NCBI GenBank assembly: GCA_023374045.1
Contig: CM041777.1
Span: 464,657,827 to 464,721,826, forward strand
DNA length: 64,000 bases
Source of the DNA: Limonium bicolor
Taxonomy: Eukaryota > Streptophyta > Magnoliopsida > Caryophyllales > Plumbaginaceae
Direction: 5' to 3'
Part shown: positions 22,301-37,566 of the stretch, piece by piece
Layout: each line of letters begins with the position of its first letter
Position numbering within the stretch: the first letter of the stretch is position 1
Translations under genes and position numbers: made by a program
Notes under the pieces: generated by a model
Told to the model about the DNA's origin: nothing
Database searches by the model: none
What the model saw: only the letters and a program-made list of their open reading frames with translations

Positions 22301-23745
22301 TGGTCTGTATGTACTGGTCGCTCTCCTGAGCACAGCATACTTCCTCGACTAAACCACTGCTCACTGACATAGCATGTAAGGAGTGAGATCTCCAGCACAG
22401 GGCATTGGCTACTACATTCGCCTTCCCCTCCTTGTACTTCAGGTCGATGTCGTTGTCTTTTAGAAACATGACCCATCGCCTCTACCTCATATTCAGCTCC
22501 TTTTGTGTGAAGAGATGCAGAAGGCTCTTGTGGTCGGAGTAGATCGTCATTGTGACTCCGTACAAATAATGGGGCCAAATCTTCAAAGAAAATACTACTG
22601 CACCCAACTCTAAGCCGAGTGTCGGGTAGTTCTCATCATGTTTCTTTAGCTGTCAGGAAGCATAAGCAACCACCTTGCCATGCTGCATGAGTACACACCC
22701 TCACCCCGTACCTGAGGCATCACAATACACTTCGAACTCGTTGGTCCCTTCAGGGATGGTAAGTATTGGTGCGGATGTCAGAAGGTCCTTCAGTGTTTGG
22801 AAGGAACACTCGTAATCATCAGTCCATATAGACTGAGCGTCCTTCTACATCAAGTTCATAATGGGCTTGGCTACCTTGGAAAAGTCATGAATGAACCTCC
22901 TGTAGTAACCGGCCAAACCCAAGAAACTATGGATATCTGTCACCGTCTTTGGCCTCGGCCAACTCTTGACTGCCTCGATCTTCGTAGGGTCGACAGATAT
23001 ATCGCTGGCTGGAATAAGATGTCCAAGGAATACCACACTATCTAGCCAAAACTCTCACTTTGAGAGCTTGGTGTAGAGCTGGTTCTCTCTCATAATCTCT
23101 AGGACTCATCTCAGGTGAGCCTCGCGCTCCCCCTTAGTCTTAGAGTAGACTAGGATGTCGTTGATGAACACAACTGCTGATGTGTCGAGCTGCTCTCTAA
23201 ATGGATGGTTCATGAGATCCATGAATATGGCTGGTGCATTCGAGAATCCAAACGGCATCACGGTGAACTCGTAGAGTCCATAACACATCCGGAAAGTCGT
23301 CTCCTCGATGTCTCCCTCTGCTATACGTATCTGATGGTAACCGGATCTATGGTCGATCTTTGAGAATACTGAAGCTCCTCTCAACTGGTTGAATAGGTCG
23401 TCGATGCGTGGGAGAGGATACTTGTTCTTTACTGATACAATGTTTAGCTCACAGTAGTCGATACAGAGTCGCATGCTCCCATCATTCTTCTTCACAAACA
23501 ATACCAGCGCTCCCCATGGAGACACGCTCAGTCTAATAAATCCCTTGTCCAGTAGATCCTCTAGCTGGACCTTCAATTCTCTCATCTCGGCTGGAGCCAT
23601 CCGGTAGGGTGCCTTAGCAATAGGCCCCATTCCCGGCATAAGGTTGATGGTGAACTCCACCTCTCGTACTGGCGGCATACCTGGGAACTCGTGAGGAAAC
23701 AGATCAGGGAAGTCTGACACAATGAGGATGTCCGACTCCATCTAC
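22301..23745 (-). pseudogene. E2 reverse transcriptase and RNase H
   Basis: Reading down from 23741, RT shows [20 protein letters not shown] and the catalytic box near 23150 changed from F-I-D-D to F-I-N-D. The connection V-F-L-G-H-L-I near 23030 and [10 protein letters not shown] near 22920 follow. RNase H remnants (C-D-A-S-G near 22710, S-D-H-K-S-L near 22530) lie in broken frames. The Asp to Asn change would remove polymerase activity. Confidence 0.88.
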
Positions 23746-24208
23746 TCCTCGTGCCTCATGTCCTGGACATAGCACATGTAGGCTGTCTGGCCCTTCCTCA
23801 CATCTTTCATCAACGCCATGGCCGATACAAGTTTGATGAAGGGATCCTTCGGTATACTACGGTAGGAAACTACTTTACCCCCCGGGCTCTTGAGCAATAG
23901 TCAGTGCTTGGCACAATTTAGCCTGCCCTTTTTCTTCTACAACCAATCCATACTGATGATAACATCGAAGCCCAACCCTTTGAACTCTATCAAGTTGTCG
24001 GGGAAAGTATCGTCTTGTATGATAATCTGGAGGTCGGTGTAGCATCCCGTGCATCGCACACTCTCTCTAGATGGCAAGGTGACTGAGAAGTCAAAGAGGT
24101 GCTCCGGGGTCGATCTCAACTTCTTTGCAAAAGAAGAGGACACGAAAGAGTGAGATGCCCCTGATTTGAACAAGACTGATGCATTGGTGCCATTAACATG
24201 AAAGGTAC
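23746..24208 (-). pseudogene. E2 protease and linker to RT
   Basis: Retropepsin-like domain reading from 24208. The segment before it begins T-F-H-V-N-G, followed by L-F-K-S-G-A-S-H-S-F near 24165. The active site should be L-F-D-S-G; here Asp is replaced by Lys, which should abolish cleavage. A G-F-D-V-I-I-S-M-D-W-L segment follows near 23945. A separate small exon upstream (24285-24362) carries the linker I-L-D-M-G-Q-A-K-E, separated by intron 6. Confidence 0.85.
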
Positions 24209-24284
24209 CTATGGTTGTTCGGTTTATATCAGCATCACGTTTATAACTCTTATATGGATTAATTCGATTTGTTACGAGTCTTAC
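24209..24284 (-). other. E2 intron 6 (76 bp)
   Basis: Donor G|GTAAGACTCG and acceptor ACCATAG|GTACC. Splicing joins I-T-G to T-F-H in frame (phase 1). E3 has an intron at the same codon; E4 reads straight through T-G-T-F. Confidence 0.8.
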
Positions 24285-24362
24285 CCGTAATCACATTGCC
24301 AATCTCCTTGGCCTGTCCCATATCAAGGATATTGAGGATTCCTCCCTTCTCGGGTTCACGGC

Positions 24363-24501
24363 CTGGATTAAAGAATTGCATGAGAATAGTTTGAAACATA
24401 TGTGTAAAAGAACTCAAAAACACCACTTTTATTCATTCATCAAAGCATTACAATATTCATGCATCCATAGCTTGTAGCTTTACAACATTACACCAAAATT
24501 A
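24363..24501 (-). other. E2 intron 5 candidate
   Basis: Acceptor CTTTAATCCAG|GCCG is clear. The donor is damaged: the place of GTATT in E3 and E4 reads TAATTTTGG. The junction does not obviously keep the frame, so the stop after the AlkB domain may be genuine and the segment simply intergenic. Confidence 0.4.
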
Positions 24502-25231
24502 TCTAAAAGTCAAAATTAAACGCCCCGGTCGGATATGGGTAGCATTAACTAAAGCTGGTGGTGCGGTGTTCAACTTAATCCGCTTGATCCCGTGGTATAC
24601 TAACTTCAAATCCCTACCGAATATCAGCACATCCCCGGACTTCAAGACTAGCTTGCTAGCTAAGTCCATTCTCTTCTCATCACCATAAAGAAATTCCGCC
24701 TCGTCGCCAATGGAGAACGACACTACAAGGATACCCTTAGTGATGGACTCGGGTGTTTCATCCCGGTCGTGGTGTAAACCCGGTCGCCCTCCTTTCTCGT
24801 AGAAGTTCACAATGCAGATGTCGGCATCAATGCCACGTACTGGGTCTTCTTCAAGCTGTTGTGCGGTCTCCACCGCCTTCTTCACTAAGATCTTAAATCT
24901 CTCAGGTATCCTAGATACTCTCTCCCTGTCTAACCTCCTCACTTCCTGGTATGTCCTAGTCTGCGGGTCCCAATCCTGCCTAGGCACATCATGTGCAGCT
25001 TCATCTTAGATCCACTAGTGCACCCCGGAATGTAAAACCCTCATAAGTTTCTACCCAAGGCTCTACATGCAACTATGATGTCGGCTTGCTCGTTGAGGGT
25101 CAAGAATTCCTTAAGTAGAATCATGCCCGGTTGAATGACTTGGCACTTCTCGCCTGGATGCTCCCGTTCTTCATCTACAGGTCTACGTGATCTTGGCCTT
25201 GAAGGTAGGGGGTAACAAATGTCGTAACTAC
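24499..25231 (-). pseudogene. E2 AlkB-like Fe(II)/2-oxoglutarate dioxygenase domain
   Basis: AlkB-family enzymes remove alkyl groups from nucleic acid bases by oxidation. Reading from 25231, the domain opens G-S-Y-D-I-C-Y-P, continues C-Q-V-I-Q-P-G-M-I-L-L-K and K-M-K-L-H-M-M-C-L-G, then enters an open 162-codon stretch (24987-24499). That stretch holds N-F-Y (2OG contact), the iron motif H-H-D-R-D-E, V-S-F-S-I-G-D-E-A-E-F, the second iron His in V-Y-H-G-I, and the final R-L-I-L-T-F-R with both 2OG-binding Arg. Breaks: one in-frame stop near 25040 and a one-base deletion near 24990. The catalytic residues are all kept although the rest of E2 has lost key residues in protease and RT. Confidence 0.92.
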
Positions 25232-25358
25232 CTAAGATGTGAAAGTTCTCCTAGGGTAAGTCTATTACTAAATTCGGTTTTAATTCATAGAACATGCTTC
25301 AAAAGCGTTTAACATACAAACATGCGTCAAAGCAATCACATTCAGGTTTTAGGATTAC
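25232..25358 (-). other. E2 intron 4 (127 bp), gag to AlkB
   Basis: Donor ATAG|GTAATCC and acceptor CACATCTTAG|G. Using this second AG joins the gag tail to G-S-Y-D-I-C-Y-P in frame (phase 1). The same choice restores the frame in E3 and E4, which strongly supports a real intron. An upstream AG (25251) would not keep the frame. Confidence 0.85.
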
Positions 25359-25692
25359 CTATAGCGCGCTGGGCCCCCACCTCAGCGCCCGAGGCTCTTG
25401 CGGAGTTTAGGGTGCTCCTGCCCTGATCGACTCCTTTCCCTTTCTTGAATCTCGTATCAGTGAACGTAGCCTTCATGGTCGCCCCGTGGTGCTCTAGATC
25501 CTCCAGTTAAGGTCTTTTGAGTAGTCCGTGGTGGATTGTAGTTCCGGCTGTCGGGGTTCGTGTAGCACTCAAAGTCATGATGCCCCTCTTTCTTACAGAA
25601 CCGACACTCCACCTTGCGGCTGCTGCAGTCGACCCCTGGATGGTTCTTCCCACAACGCTTGCAGTAGTAGTGGCGCTGGGACTGTCCGGTGC
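25359..25692 (-). pseudogene. E2 gag exon 4: two zinc knuckles
   Basis: Nucleocapsid part of gag. Reads G-T-G-Q-S-Q-R-H-Y-Y, then knuckle 1 C-K-R-C-G-K-N-H-P-G-V-D-C (C-x2-C-x3-H-x4-C) and knuckle 2 C-R-F-C-K-K-E-G-H-H-D-F-E-C (the usual C-x2-C-x4-H-x4-C). A basic stretch and a Gly/Ala-rich tail follow before intron 4. It would bind element RNA. A frame change is needed after knuckle 2 to reach the tail. Confidence 0.88.
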
Positions 25693-25774
25693 CTGATTAT
25701 GACAATTACTTAGGTTAATATTGGAAAGTACAAGGCTAAGGTTACAAGTCAAATTAAGAGGATGGTATTCTTAC
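25693..25774 (-). other. E2 intron 3 (82 bp)
   Basis: Donor CCTAAGG|GTAAGAA, acceptor CATAATCAG|GCACC. Splicing keeps the frame into G-T-G-Q. The exon end CCTAAGG|GTAA is identical in E2, E3 and E4. Confidence 0.85.
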
Positions 25775-25901
25775 CCTTAGGAGGCGGGGATCTCAGAGGC
25801 TGGGCATCGATCGGCGGGCCGGTCAACCGAGGGGCGGGATCCTTCCCCTTGGACCTTGGTGACTCTGCTGCCCTTGCTGCACCTTCTTCTTAAAGAATTT
25901 C

Positions 25902-25978
25902 CTATTAAAGGATTCGGGGCCAGCAATCACAACATACATGTAACACGGTAAACAATTTAAAACGGGATAAGTTCTTAC
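25902..25978 (-). other. E2 intron 2 (77 bp)
   Basis: Donor GGAAA|GTAAGAAC, acceptor CCTTTAATAG|GAAA. Position matches E3 intron 2. E4 has no intron here. Frame in E2 is off by one, consistent with indels nearby. Confidence 0.7.
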
Positions 25979-26117
25979 TTTCCTTTCTTCGAGCCTCGCC
26001 CTGAGTCGCTCCTCCATCCTCAGACTCTCTCTCCGGGTTCTTCCTCTTCTTCTGCCTGAGAGTCTCATCCTGAGTCTGGAGCATCAGCTCCATCCTCGAG
26101 GCAGCGTCATAGAACTC

Positions 26118-26197
26118 CTGAAATCTCATTCATAAGTTTTCGCATGATCAATTGATAATTTAAGCAAGTATGGTATTAATGGTATTCTCACTTATAC
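26118..26197 (-). other. E2 intron 1 (80 bp)
   Basis: Donor ATTCAG|GTATAAG, acceptor GAGATTTCAG|GAG. Phase 0, joining T-I-Q to E-F-Y-D-A-A. Same place and phase in E3 and E4. Confidence 0.85.
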
Positions 26198-27043
26198 CTG
26201 AATGGTCATGTAAAGTGTAGCACCCATCGCTGCCTGGATGCGAAACAGTAGTTCCCCCCGGAACGTCTCGACCTTAACGGTATCGGAGTAGTCGACTATG
26301 GGGATGAAGTCCAGTAGACCGATGAATCGAGCGTAGTACTCATCCACGGTCAGACCTCCCTGGGAGAGTGTCTCGAACTCCTAGCGCTTCTTCTGCTTGA
26401 GGTGAGAGGGGTAGTACTTCCCTCGTAGTAGCTCGACAAATGCAGCCCACGTAAAGTTGGGAGTAGCTAGGTGATGGTCATTGACCAGCCTCCACCAAGT
26501 GCTGGCTGCATTCTTCAGGTGGAATGCAGTGATGACAACTCTCTGATCAGCAGGCACTCGTAAGGCTTTATAAGCCTTCTCGTGCTTGATAATGAAGCGC
26601 TCTAAGGAAACGGGGTCCGGCTCCCCTGAGTAAGTAGGTGGTCGGGTCTCGGAAACTGACTTCTACCAGTTCATCTCCCTGGGCTATGGCGGGTTGGCTG
26701 GTGCCCCTCCATTCTGAGCCCCTAGCTGGGCGAGGACGGTAGCAACTGTCTCTGCTAAACCTGGAGTCGCAGGGCCACCACCACCCCCTCGGCTGGCACC
26801 GCGGTCTCTAGCTTTAATTGACATTTGTAATACAGAATGTAGCATTACTACTTGGTAAATTACCATATAACAACCAGTGGATATTGAATTGCCATTAAGG
26901 CTAACATATCACGCATTTAGCGTTACTAAATTGTAATCTCATTAAGACAAGTTGTCTGGAACCTCACAAATGTTTCTCGTTTTCCCATAGTCCTCTAAGC
27001 TCACTATCTTAATCCTAATATCTCGTCATCAGAGCGGTACTCC

Positions 27044-27055
27044 GCTCTGATAATA
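27044..27055 (-). promoter_or_regulatory. E2 primer-binding site, damaged
   Basis: Minus strand reads TATTATCAGAGC, two changes from the initiator-Met tRNA site TGGTATCAGAGC found in E3 and E4. The adjacent GAGCGG...CCGCTC inverted repeat is shared with E3. 26867-27043 is gag leader with nothing else visible. Confidence 0.65.
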
Positions 27056-27724
27056 CCTAGAAGTTGTCTAGGTCATATTCATGTTCGAGTCCATGCTCTA
27101 GAGATTGGTAATACCAAATCTTGTTCCTAAGTCTTTTACTTAGGTTGATTAGGAAGGTATAATAGTCGTCGTAACTTTAACACGTAACGTTATTTCCTAA
27201 TCTTGCTTGTATCTTGAGTCGAGTGATAATCGGTATCACTTTAGTCCGATAGATGTTCGCGCACAGTTAAATAACACGTGAAAGATTAGTAGTAAATCAC
27301 ATAAACACATGCATATATCAAACATATCGCTCTTAACAATTAAGGCGCACAAACATGTCAGAACCCAAGGAAACCCTCAGGATGTTCAGACCATATAGTA
27401 ACATACCATTCACCGTCATAAATGCTAGCGTGAAGTATCACGCTCGCCCTATACTTTCATAGCTCTTGTCTCATAACTCTGGAACATACCGTAAGTATTA
27501 ATTTCTATAATCCAATTGATCCGGTATACCAAGTAGTGCTAATCCCCCCAGTAATTAACCCCTTAATTGGTTTGTTGTTGTTACTCGGGTTTTTGAATGT
27601 TTTCAGGATTAGTTTAAATCATACTTTATTTATGTTATAAGTAGTATGTAGTATTAGTTTACTACTTATGATTCTAATCCATGTGACATTCCACTTAATT
27701 ATCAGTGATTACCCTTGTATATAT

Positions 27725-27726
<2 letters not shown>
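27056..27726 (-). repeat. E2 5' LTR fragment
   Basis: The order of short blocks matches the E3 LTR near 29320-29730: a TCAGA...CCCTCAG segment, the CATACCRTTCACCG block near 27410, a GTTACTCGGGTTTT segment and CATGTGAC...ACCCTTGTAT near the right end. The terminal TGTAACACCCC expected beside the primer site is deleted. The fragment ends at the CA microsatellite. Confidence 0.65.
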
Positions 27727-32717
<4,991 letters not shown>

Positions 32718-32737
32718 GTCTACCCCCCTTAAAAAGG
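32718..32737 (-). promoter_or_regulatory. E3 3' polypurine tract
   Basis: Minus strand reads CCTTTTTAAGGGGGGTAGAC directly before the LTR start. Confidence 0.85.
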
Positions 32738-33100
32738 CTTCGTCCCGAAGTCCTTAACCCTCTACAGTTCACCTAAGGAATCAAGTTCCACTAAGTAACC
32801 AAACAGTCCATTGCTAGGGAGTAACTCCCACTAGGTTCAGACCTAGTCTATACATACAGCATATATAAATAATAAACTCATGGTATAAACTCATTCATAT
32901 CACAGCACTAAACAAGGTGCACATCCAAATCAACCAAAAGTACTCAGCGGTACTATGTATATATTCAACCAGGTGCACTAAGGCACATACATAAAATGTA
33001 TCAACATACAATCATCCAAACAACATGTATGACGCAGCATACAACAACAAAACACACACAAAAACAAGACCTAATGCAAACATGCGCAAGCCAAGTGGTG
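32738..33100 (-). other. E3 noncoding segment between two polypurine tracts
   Basis: About 363 bp without a gene. E4 has a segment of nearly equal length (365 bp) in the same place, though the sequences differ. Confidence 0.6.
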
Positions 33101-33120
33101 TCTACCCCCCTTAAAAAGGG
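33101..33120 (-). promoter_or_regulatory. E3 internal polypurine-tract-like site
   Basis: Minus strand CCCTTTTTAAGGGGGGTAGA, a near copy of the tract at 32718-32737, placed about 40 bp past the integrase stop. Confidence 0.7.
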
Positions 33121-33161
33121 TTTGACCACGAACCCGTACAAGTATCACAGCTACTACTCGA

Positions 33162-34487
33162 AGAGTGCTGGGTACTTCGCTCTCATGGAGTCCTCTAACT
33201 CCCATGTAGCCTCCCACCTCATGGTTCGACCAGAGAACCTTGACCATGCTAACGGTCTTGTTCCTAGTCTGCCTCGTCTTCGTATCGAGAATGCGGAGTG
33301 GTACTTCCTCATATCGTAGAGCGGGGTCCAACTCTAAAGTCTCTGGCTGCAAAACGTGCGATGGATGGGGCACATACTTCTTCAACTGTGAAACGTGAAA
33401 GACGTTGTGCACCCTCCCGAGCTCTGCTGGTAATCCAGTCTGTAGGCTAACGGGCCCACTCGCTCCCTAATCGCATAAGGTCCAACATACTTTGGGCTCA
33501 ACTTGCCCTTCTGCCCAAACCGGAATATTCCCTTCATGGGTGACACTCTGAGGAATACCATATCGTCGGTAGTGAACTCAATGTCCCTCCTCTTGGTGTC
33601 TGCATTTGCTTTCTGCCGGTCCTGAGCTGCCCTCATGTTCTTGCGAATCTGTAGGACATCCTCCTTAATCTGCTCTAGGTACTCGGTCCTAGAAGCGTAG
33701 TCTCGCTGGCCTCATCCCAGCATAAAGGAGTCCTACACGGTCTACCATAAAGTGCCTGAATGGTGGCATCTGTATCGAGGAGTGGTAGCTGTTGTTGTAG
33801 GCGAACTCTATCAAGTGTAGACGCTCTAACCAACTCCCCTGGAAATCTAAGGCACATGCTCTCAGCATGTCCTCCAGTGTCTGGATGGTCCTCTCACTCT
33901 GACCGTCGGTCTGTGGATGGAACGCCGTACTAAGCTTCAACTTTGTACCCAAGGCTTCCTGAACCTGTCCCCAGAATCTGGACAAAAATCGAGGGTCCCT
34001 ATCAGAAACAATAGTCTTTGGCACACCATGGTGCCGGATCACCTCCTTCTGGAACAAGTCCGCTAACTTCGGGACGTTCCAGGTATCCTTCATAGCAACA
34101 AACTTTGCCACCTTCGTCAGACGGTCCACAATGACCCAAATCGTGTTCAGTCCTCCCTTAGTCGGTGGGAGACCGACAACGAAATCCATCGAGATGTCCT
34201 CGAACTTCCAACAAGGAATAGGCATAGACTGCACTAAACCTCCGGGTCTCCTATGCTCAAACTTAACCTTCTGACAGGTCAAGCATCTAGCCATACTCAG
34301 CTACATCCTTCTTCATCCCGCTCCACCAGAAATGAACCTTCAAATCCTTATACATCTTCGAAGAACCAGGGTGGACGGATAAGGACGAGCAATGAGCCTC
34401 CTGGAGTATCTTCTCCTTCAGATCAGGAGACGACTCCGGAATACATAATCGGCCATTCAGTCGTAACATGCCATCATTACACAGTTC
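33162..34487 (-). pseudogene. E3 integrase with chromodomain
   Basis: Inserts element DNA into the genome. The zinc finger is seen in two frames: H-C/S...S-V-H-P-G near 34380 and C-L-T-C-Q-K near 34280. The catalytic core is open at 34294-33689 with D-F-V-V-G, V-S-D-R-D-P-R-F and G-Q-S-E-R-T, so the D,D-35-E triad is intact. The C-terminal part (33636-33382) has G-K-L-S-P-K-Y-V-G-P-Y, the GPY/F module of chromoviruses. The end carries W-S-N-H-E-V and, after a one-base shift, E-A-T-W-E-L-E, a Tekay-type chromodomain. Frameshifts lie near 33680, 33400, 33220 and 34290. Confidence 0.9.
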
Positions 34488-34491
34488 GAAA

Positions 34492-36142
34492 TCATACTTC
34501 TGTCTTCAAAACAACCTCTACATTTTCTGTTTGATACTCTGCATATAGATCACTCTCCTGTGCAGCTCGTATCTCATCAATCATACTGCTGTTTGCTACT
34601 AGTGTAAACAATGAATGAGCTCTGCGGCTCAGGGCGTCGGCAACTACATTTGCTTTGCCCTCTTTATACCTCAGGTCTATGTCGTAGTCCTTCAAGAACT
34701 CGACCCATCTTCTCTGTCGCATGTTCAGCTCCTTCTGAGAGAAGAGATGCTGTAGACTCTTGTGATCAGAGTAGATAGTGACTGTCACACCATACAAATA
34801 ATGTCGCCAGATCTTCAAAGCGAAGACTACTGCGCCTAACTCAAGGTCGTGTGTGGGGTAATTCACCTCATGCTTCTTCAGCTGTCGGGATGCGTAAGCA
34901 ACTACCTTCCCGTGCTGCATAAGCACACAGCCTAGACCGGTTCCAGAGGCATCACAATATACCTCGAACCCATCGGTGCCCTCAGGGATAGTAAGAACGG
35001 GCGCCGATGTCAGGAGATCCTTCAGCGTCTGAAAGGACTGCTCACACTCTGCAGACCATAAGAACTGGGATTCCTTCTTCATTAGTTAGTCATTGGTTTG
35101 GCTCTTGGAGAAGTCCTTCACGAATCTTCGATAATACCCTGCCAAACCCAGAAAGCTACGGACGTCTGTGACTGTCTTCGGCCTTGGCCAACTCTTCACT
35201 GCCTCAATCTTAGCAGGATCTACAGATATGCCGCTAGCTGATATAATGTGTCCTAGAAATGACACGATGTCCAACCAGAACTCACACTTAGAGAGTTTGG
35301 CATACAGCTGGTTCTTTCTCATAATATTCAACACCTGTCTCAAATGCAACTCATGGTCTTCCTTGGATTTTGAATAGATCAGAATATCGTCGATGAAGAC
35401 TACAACTGAACTATCAAGATGCTCTCTAAAAAGCGGTTCATCAATCCATGAATATGGCTGGCGCATTCGTCAATCCGAATGGCATAACGGTGAACTCGTA
35501 GTATCCATACCGTGTCCTGAAAGCTGTCTTCTCAATATCACCCTCTGCAATCCTAATCTGATGGTAGCCAGATCTGAGATCTATCTTCGAGAACACACTG
35601 GCCCCTCTCAGCTGATCAAATAAATCATCTATCCGTGGTAATGGGTACTTGTTCTTGACTGTAACCGCATTAAGCTCGCGGTAGTCGATGCAGAGTCGCA
35701 TACTGCCGTCCTTTTTCTTGACGAACAGCACTGGAGCACCCCAAGGAGAAACACTAGGTCGAATGAATCCCTTGTCGAGGAGGTCCTCCAGCTGTAGCTT
35801 CAGCTCCCTCATCTCAGCCGGTGCCATACGGTAGGGTGCCTTAGCAATAGGGCCCGTACCTGGCAACAAGTCGACGGCGAACTCAACCTCGCGCACAGGC
35901 GGCATGCCTGGCAGCTCATCAGGAAATAAGTCGGGAAAATCTACCACGACTGGAATGTCTACGTCCGTCACGTCGCTCTGTCTCGTGTCCTGTACATAAC
36001 AGAGGAAGGCTTGTCGGCCCTTCCTAACATCCTTCATCAGGGACAATGCTGACACGATCTTGACAGTCGGCTCTCTCCTCACACTGCGGTATGACACTGT
36101 CTGCCGCTCGGCCCCTTCAGTAGTAGTCGATGCTCTGCACAA
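34492..36142 (-). pseudogene. E3 reverse transcriptase and RNase H
   Basis: RT is open at 36142-35441 with [23 protein letters not shown] and M-P-F-G-L-T-N-A. The catalytic F-I-D-D is at about 35390 in the next frame. The [10 protein letters not shown] connection lies near 35120. RNase H (35082-34492) has C-D-A-S-G, D-L-E-L, S-D-H-K-S-L and V-A-D-A-L-S-R. Frameshifts near 35450 and 35085 break an otherwise complete domain set. Confidence 0.92.
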
Positions 36143-36434
36143 TGAAGGCGGCCCCTATGCTTCTGCAGCCAATCCATGCCCACTATGATGTCAAAACCCA
36201 AGTTCTTGAACTCAATCAGATCAATGGGGAAGGTCTCAGTCATAATGCTGATCTCTAACCCTGTATACTGTCTGGTGCAACCTACTTTCTCCTTCGAAGG
36301 AAGGGTGACTGAAAAGTCTGAAAGCTGTTCGGGGGTGGCCCCCAGCTTCTTAGCAAATGCCGAGGAAATAAAAGAATGCGAAGCCCCTGAGTCGAACAAT
36401 ACGGAAGCACTAACACCATCAATAGGAAAGGTAC
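36079..36434 (-). pseudogene. E3 protease
   Basis: Retropepsin-like domain that would cut the Gag-Pol polyprotein. After intron 6 it reads T-F-P-I-D-G, then the active site [10 protein letters not shown] near 36395, and G-F-D-I-I-V-G-M-D-W-L near 36175. The small exon 36582-36507 upstream carries I-L-D-M-A-Q-A-K-E. The Asp-Ser-Gly site is intact, unlike E2. A frame shift to RT occurs near 36110. Confidence 0.9.
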
Positions 36435-36506
36435 CTGAGATCACCTCTCGTATTAGCATCGAGTCCCAATAAATCACTAATTTACTGTTGTTTGTAATTG
36501 TCATAC
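36435..36506 (-). other. E3 intron 6 (72 bp)
   Basis: Donor ACAG|GTATGAC, acceptor GATCTCAG|GTACC. Phase 1, joining V-I-T-G to T-F-P in frame. The retained sequence also happens to be open, so both spliced and unspliced forms could be read. Confidence 0.75.
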
Positions 36507-36582
36507 CTGTGATGACATTACCAGACTCCTTGGCTTGCGCCATGTCTAGGATGCAGATGGTACCCTCCTTTCCATTTCTAGC

Positions 36583-36705
36583 CTGAAGTTATGAATTATC
36601 GGTATCAACAAAACTGAACACATACTTGAAGGTAAAACTCTTATTTCATTCATCCAACTGTATTATACAAGGTTACACACTTAGCTACTGCTATTACATC
36701 AATAC
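36583..36705 (-). other. E3 intron 5 candidate (about 123 bp)
   Basis: Donor CAGACA|GTATTG lies at the AlkB stop (F-R-Q-Y-stop). The acceptor is CATAACTTCAG|G, or a nearby CTAG 5 bases on, which would keep the frame. E4 has the same donor GTATT at F-R-K-Y-stop. Confidence 0.5.
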
Positions 36706-37436
36706 TGTCTGAAAGTCAAGTTTAAACGGCCGGGTCGGATGTGGGTATCGTTCACTAGGGTAGGTGGTGCGGTATTGAGCTTAATGCTCTTAATACCATG
36801 ATATACAAGTCTCGACTCTCCACCAAATACCAATACATCCCCAGACTTGAGGATGATCTGCTTGCTAGATCCATCCTCTTCTGGTCTCCATAGATAAACT
36901 CAGCATCATCGCCGATGGAGAATGACACAACCGGTATTCCTCTGGTGATGGACTCGGTCGTCTCATCACGGTCCTGGTGCATTCCAAGCTTTCCTCCCTG
37001 CTCATAGTAGTTGATGATGCAAACGTCAGGTGTCATGTCGGGTAATGGATAAGTCTCACAGTCTTGAGCAATATCCATTGCGTTTCTCACCAAGGTAAGG
37101 AAACTCTCAGGTATCTAGGTATAGATACGTCACCTACCATCCTCACCTCTCGATAAACCCTAGCTTGTGGATCCCAATCTTTCCCTAAGCACATCATGTG
37201 CAGTTTCATTCTAGAACCACTATTAAATACAGGGGTATAAAAACCTCCTATGCCCTTACCCAAAGCTCTACACTCATTCACTATGGTGATTTGCTCATCT
37301 AGGGTTAGGAACTCTCTGAGAAGTATCATGCCCGGTCTGACTACATGACACAACTCACTAGGGTACTCCCGTCTTTCTTCCACGGGTCTAGGTGATCTCT
37401 GTCTTGTAAGTGTGGGATAGCAGATGTCGAAATCTC
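36699..37436 (-). pseudogene. E3 AlkB-like Fe(II)/2-oxoglutarate dioxygenase domain
   Basis: Reads from 37436 as G-D-F-D-I-C-Y-P, then [27 protein letters not shown] and, after a shift near 37090, N-Y-Y, iron motif H-Q-D-R-D-E, V-S-F-S-I-G-D-D-A-E-F. After a second shift near 36870 come V-Y-H-G-I and the closing R-L-N-L-T-F-R. All catalytic and 2OG-binding positions of the AlkB family are present. The two frameshifts are single-base, so they may be recent or assembly errors. It is flanked by gag zinc knuckles on one side and protease on the other. Confidence 0.92.
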
Positions 37437-37566
37437 CTAAGAGGTAACAGGTTTCCTAGGTAAGTTGTTCATCTAAAGCGGTAACTTAAACACACATTCA
37501 TGCTAAGGTAAAGCGTTTAACACTTAGTCATGCTCTCATACAATGGTTAAGGTTTCAAATGCTAAC
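37437..37566 (-). other. E3 intron 4 (130 bp), gag to AlkB
   Basis: Donor GTGAAG|GTTAGC, acceptor TACCTCTTAG|GAG. Phase 1, giving G-E joined to G-D-F-D-I-C-Y-P in frame, as in E2 and E4. Confidence 0.82.

Larger units (their letters stand above)
25775..26866 (-). pseudogene. E2 gag exons 1-3 (capsid)
   Basis: Exon 1 (about 26866-26198) starts in an R-G-A-S-R-G-G-G-G-G segment. It then shows a Ty3/gypsy capsid core with F-H-L-K-N-A-A-S-T-W-W near 26500, K-Y-Y-P-S-H-L-K near 26400 and the end M-T-I-Q before intron 1. Exon 2 (26117-25979) starts E-F-Y-D-A-A-S-R. Exon 3 (25901-25775) is Lys-rich and ends L-R-S-P-P-P-K. Stops in exon 1 near 26380, 26663 and 26684 show decay. The exon boundaries match E3. 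Confidence 0.85.
21840..27726 (-). mobile_element. E2: truncated Ty3/gypsy element with AlkB domain
   Basis: Minus-strand element reading from an LTR fragment (27056-27726) through a damaged primer site, gag, zinc knuckles, AlkB, protease, RT, RNase H and into integrase, where it stops at about 21840 (V-A-K-F-I-P-I-K-D-I-W). The integrase end, 3' LTR and flanks are missing. It has many stops, a protease active-site change and an RT active-site change, so it is the oldest of the three AlkB elements. E3 inserted into its LTR at the CA repeat. Confidence 0.9.

Noticed and set aside
24499..25231. A host ALKBH gene caught by chance
   Set aside because: The same domain occurs in three elements at the same place with the same intron junction to gag, so it belongs to the elements.
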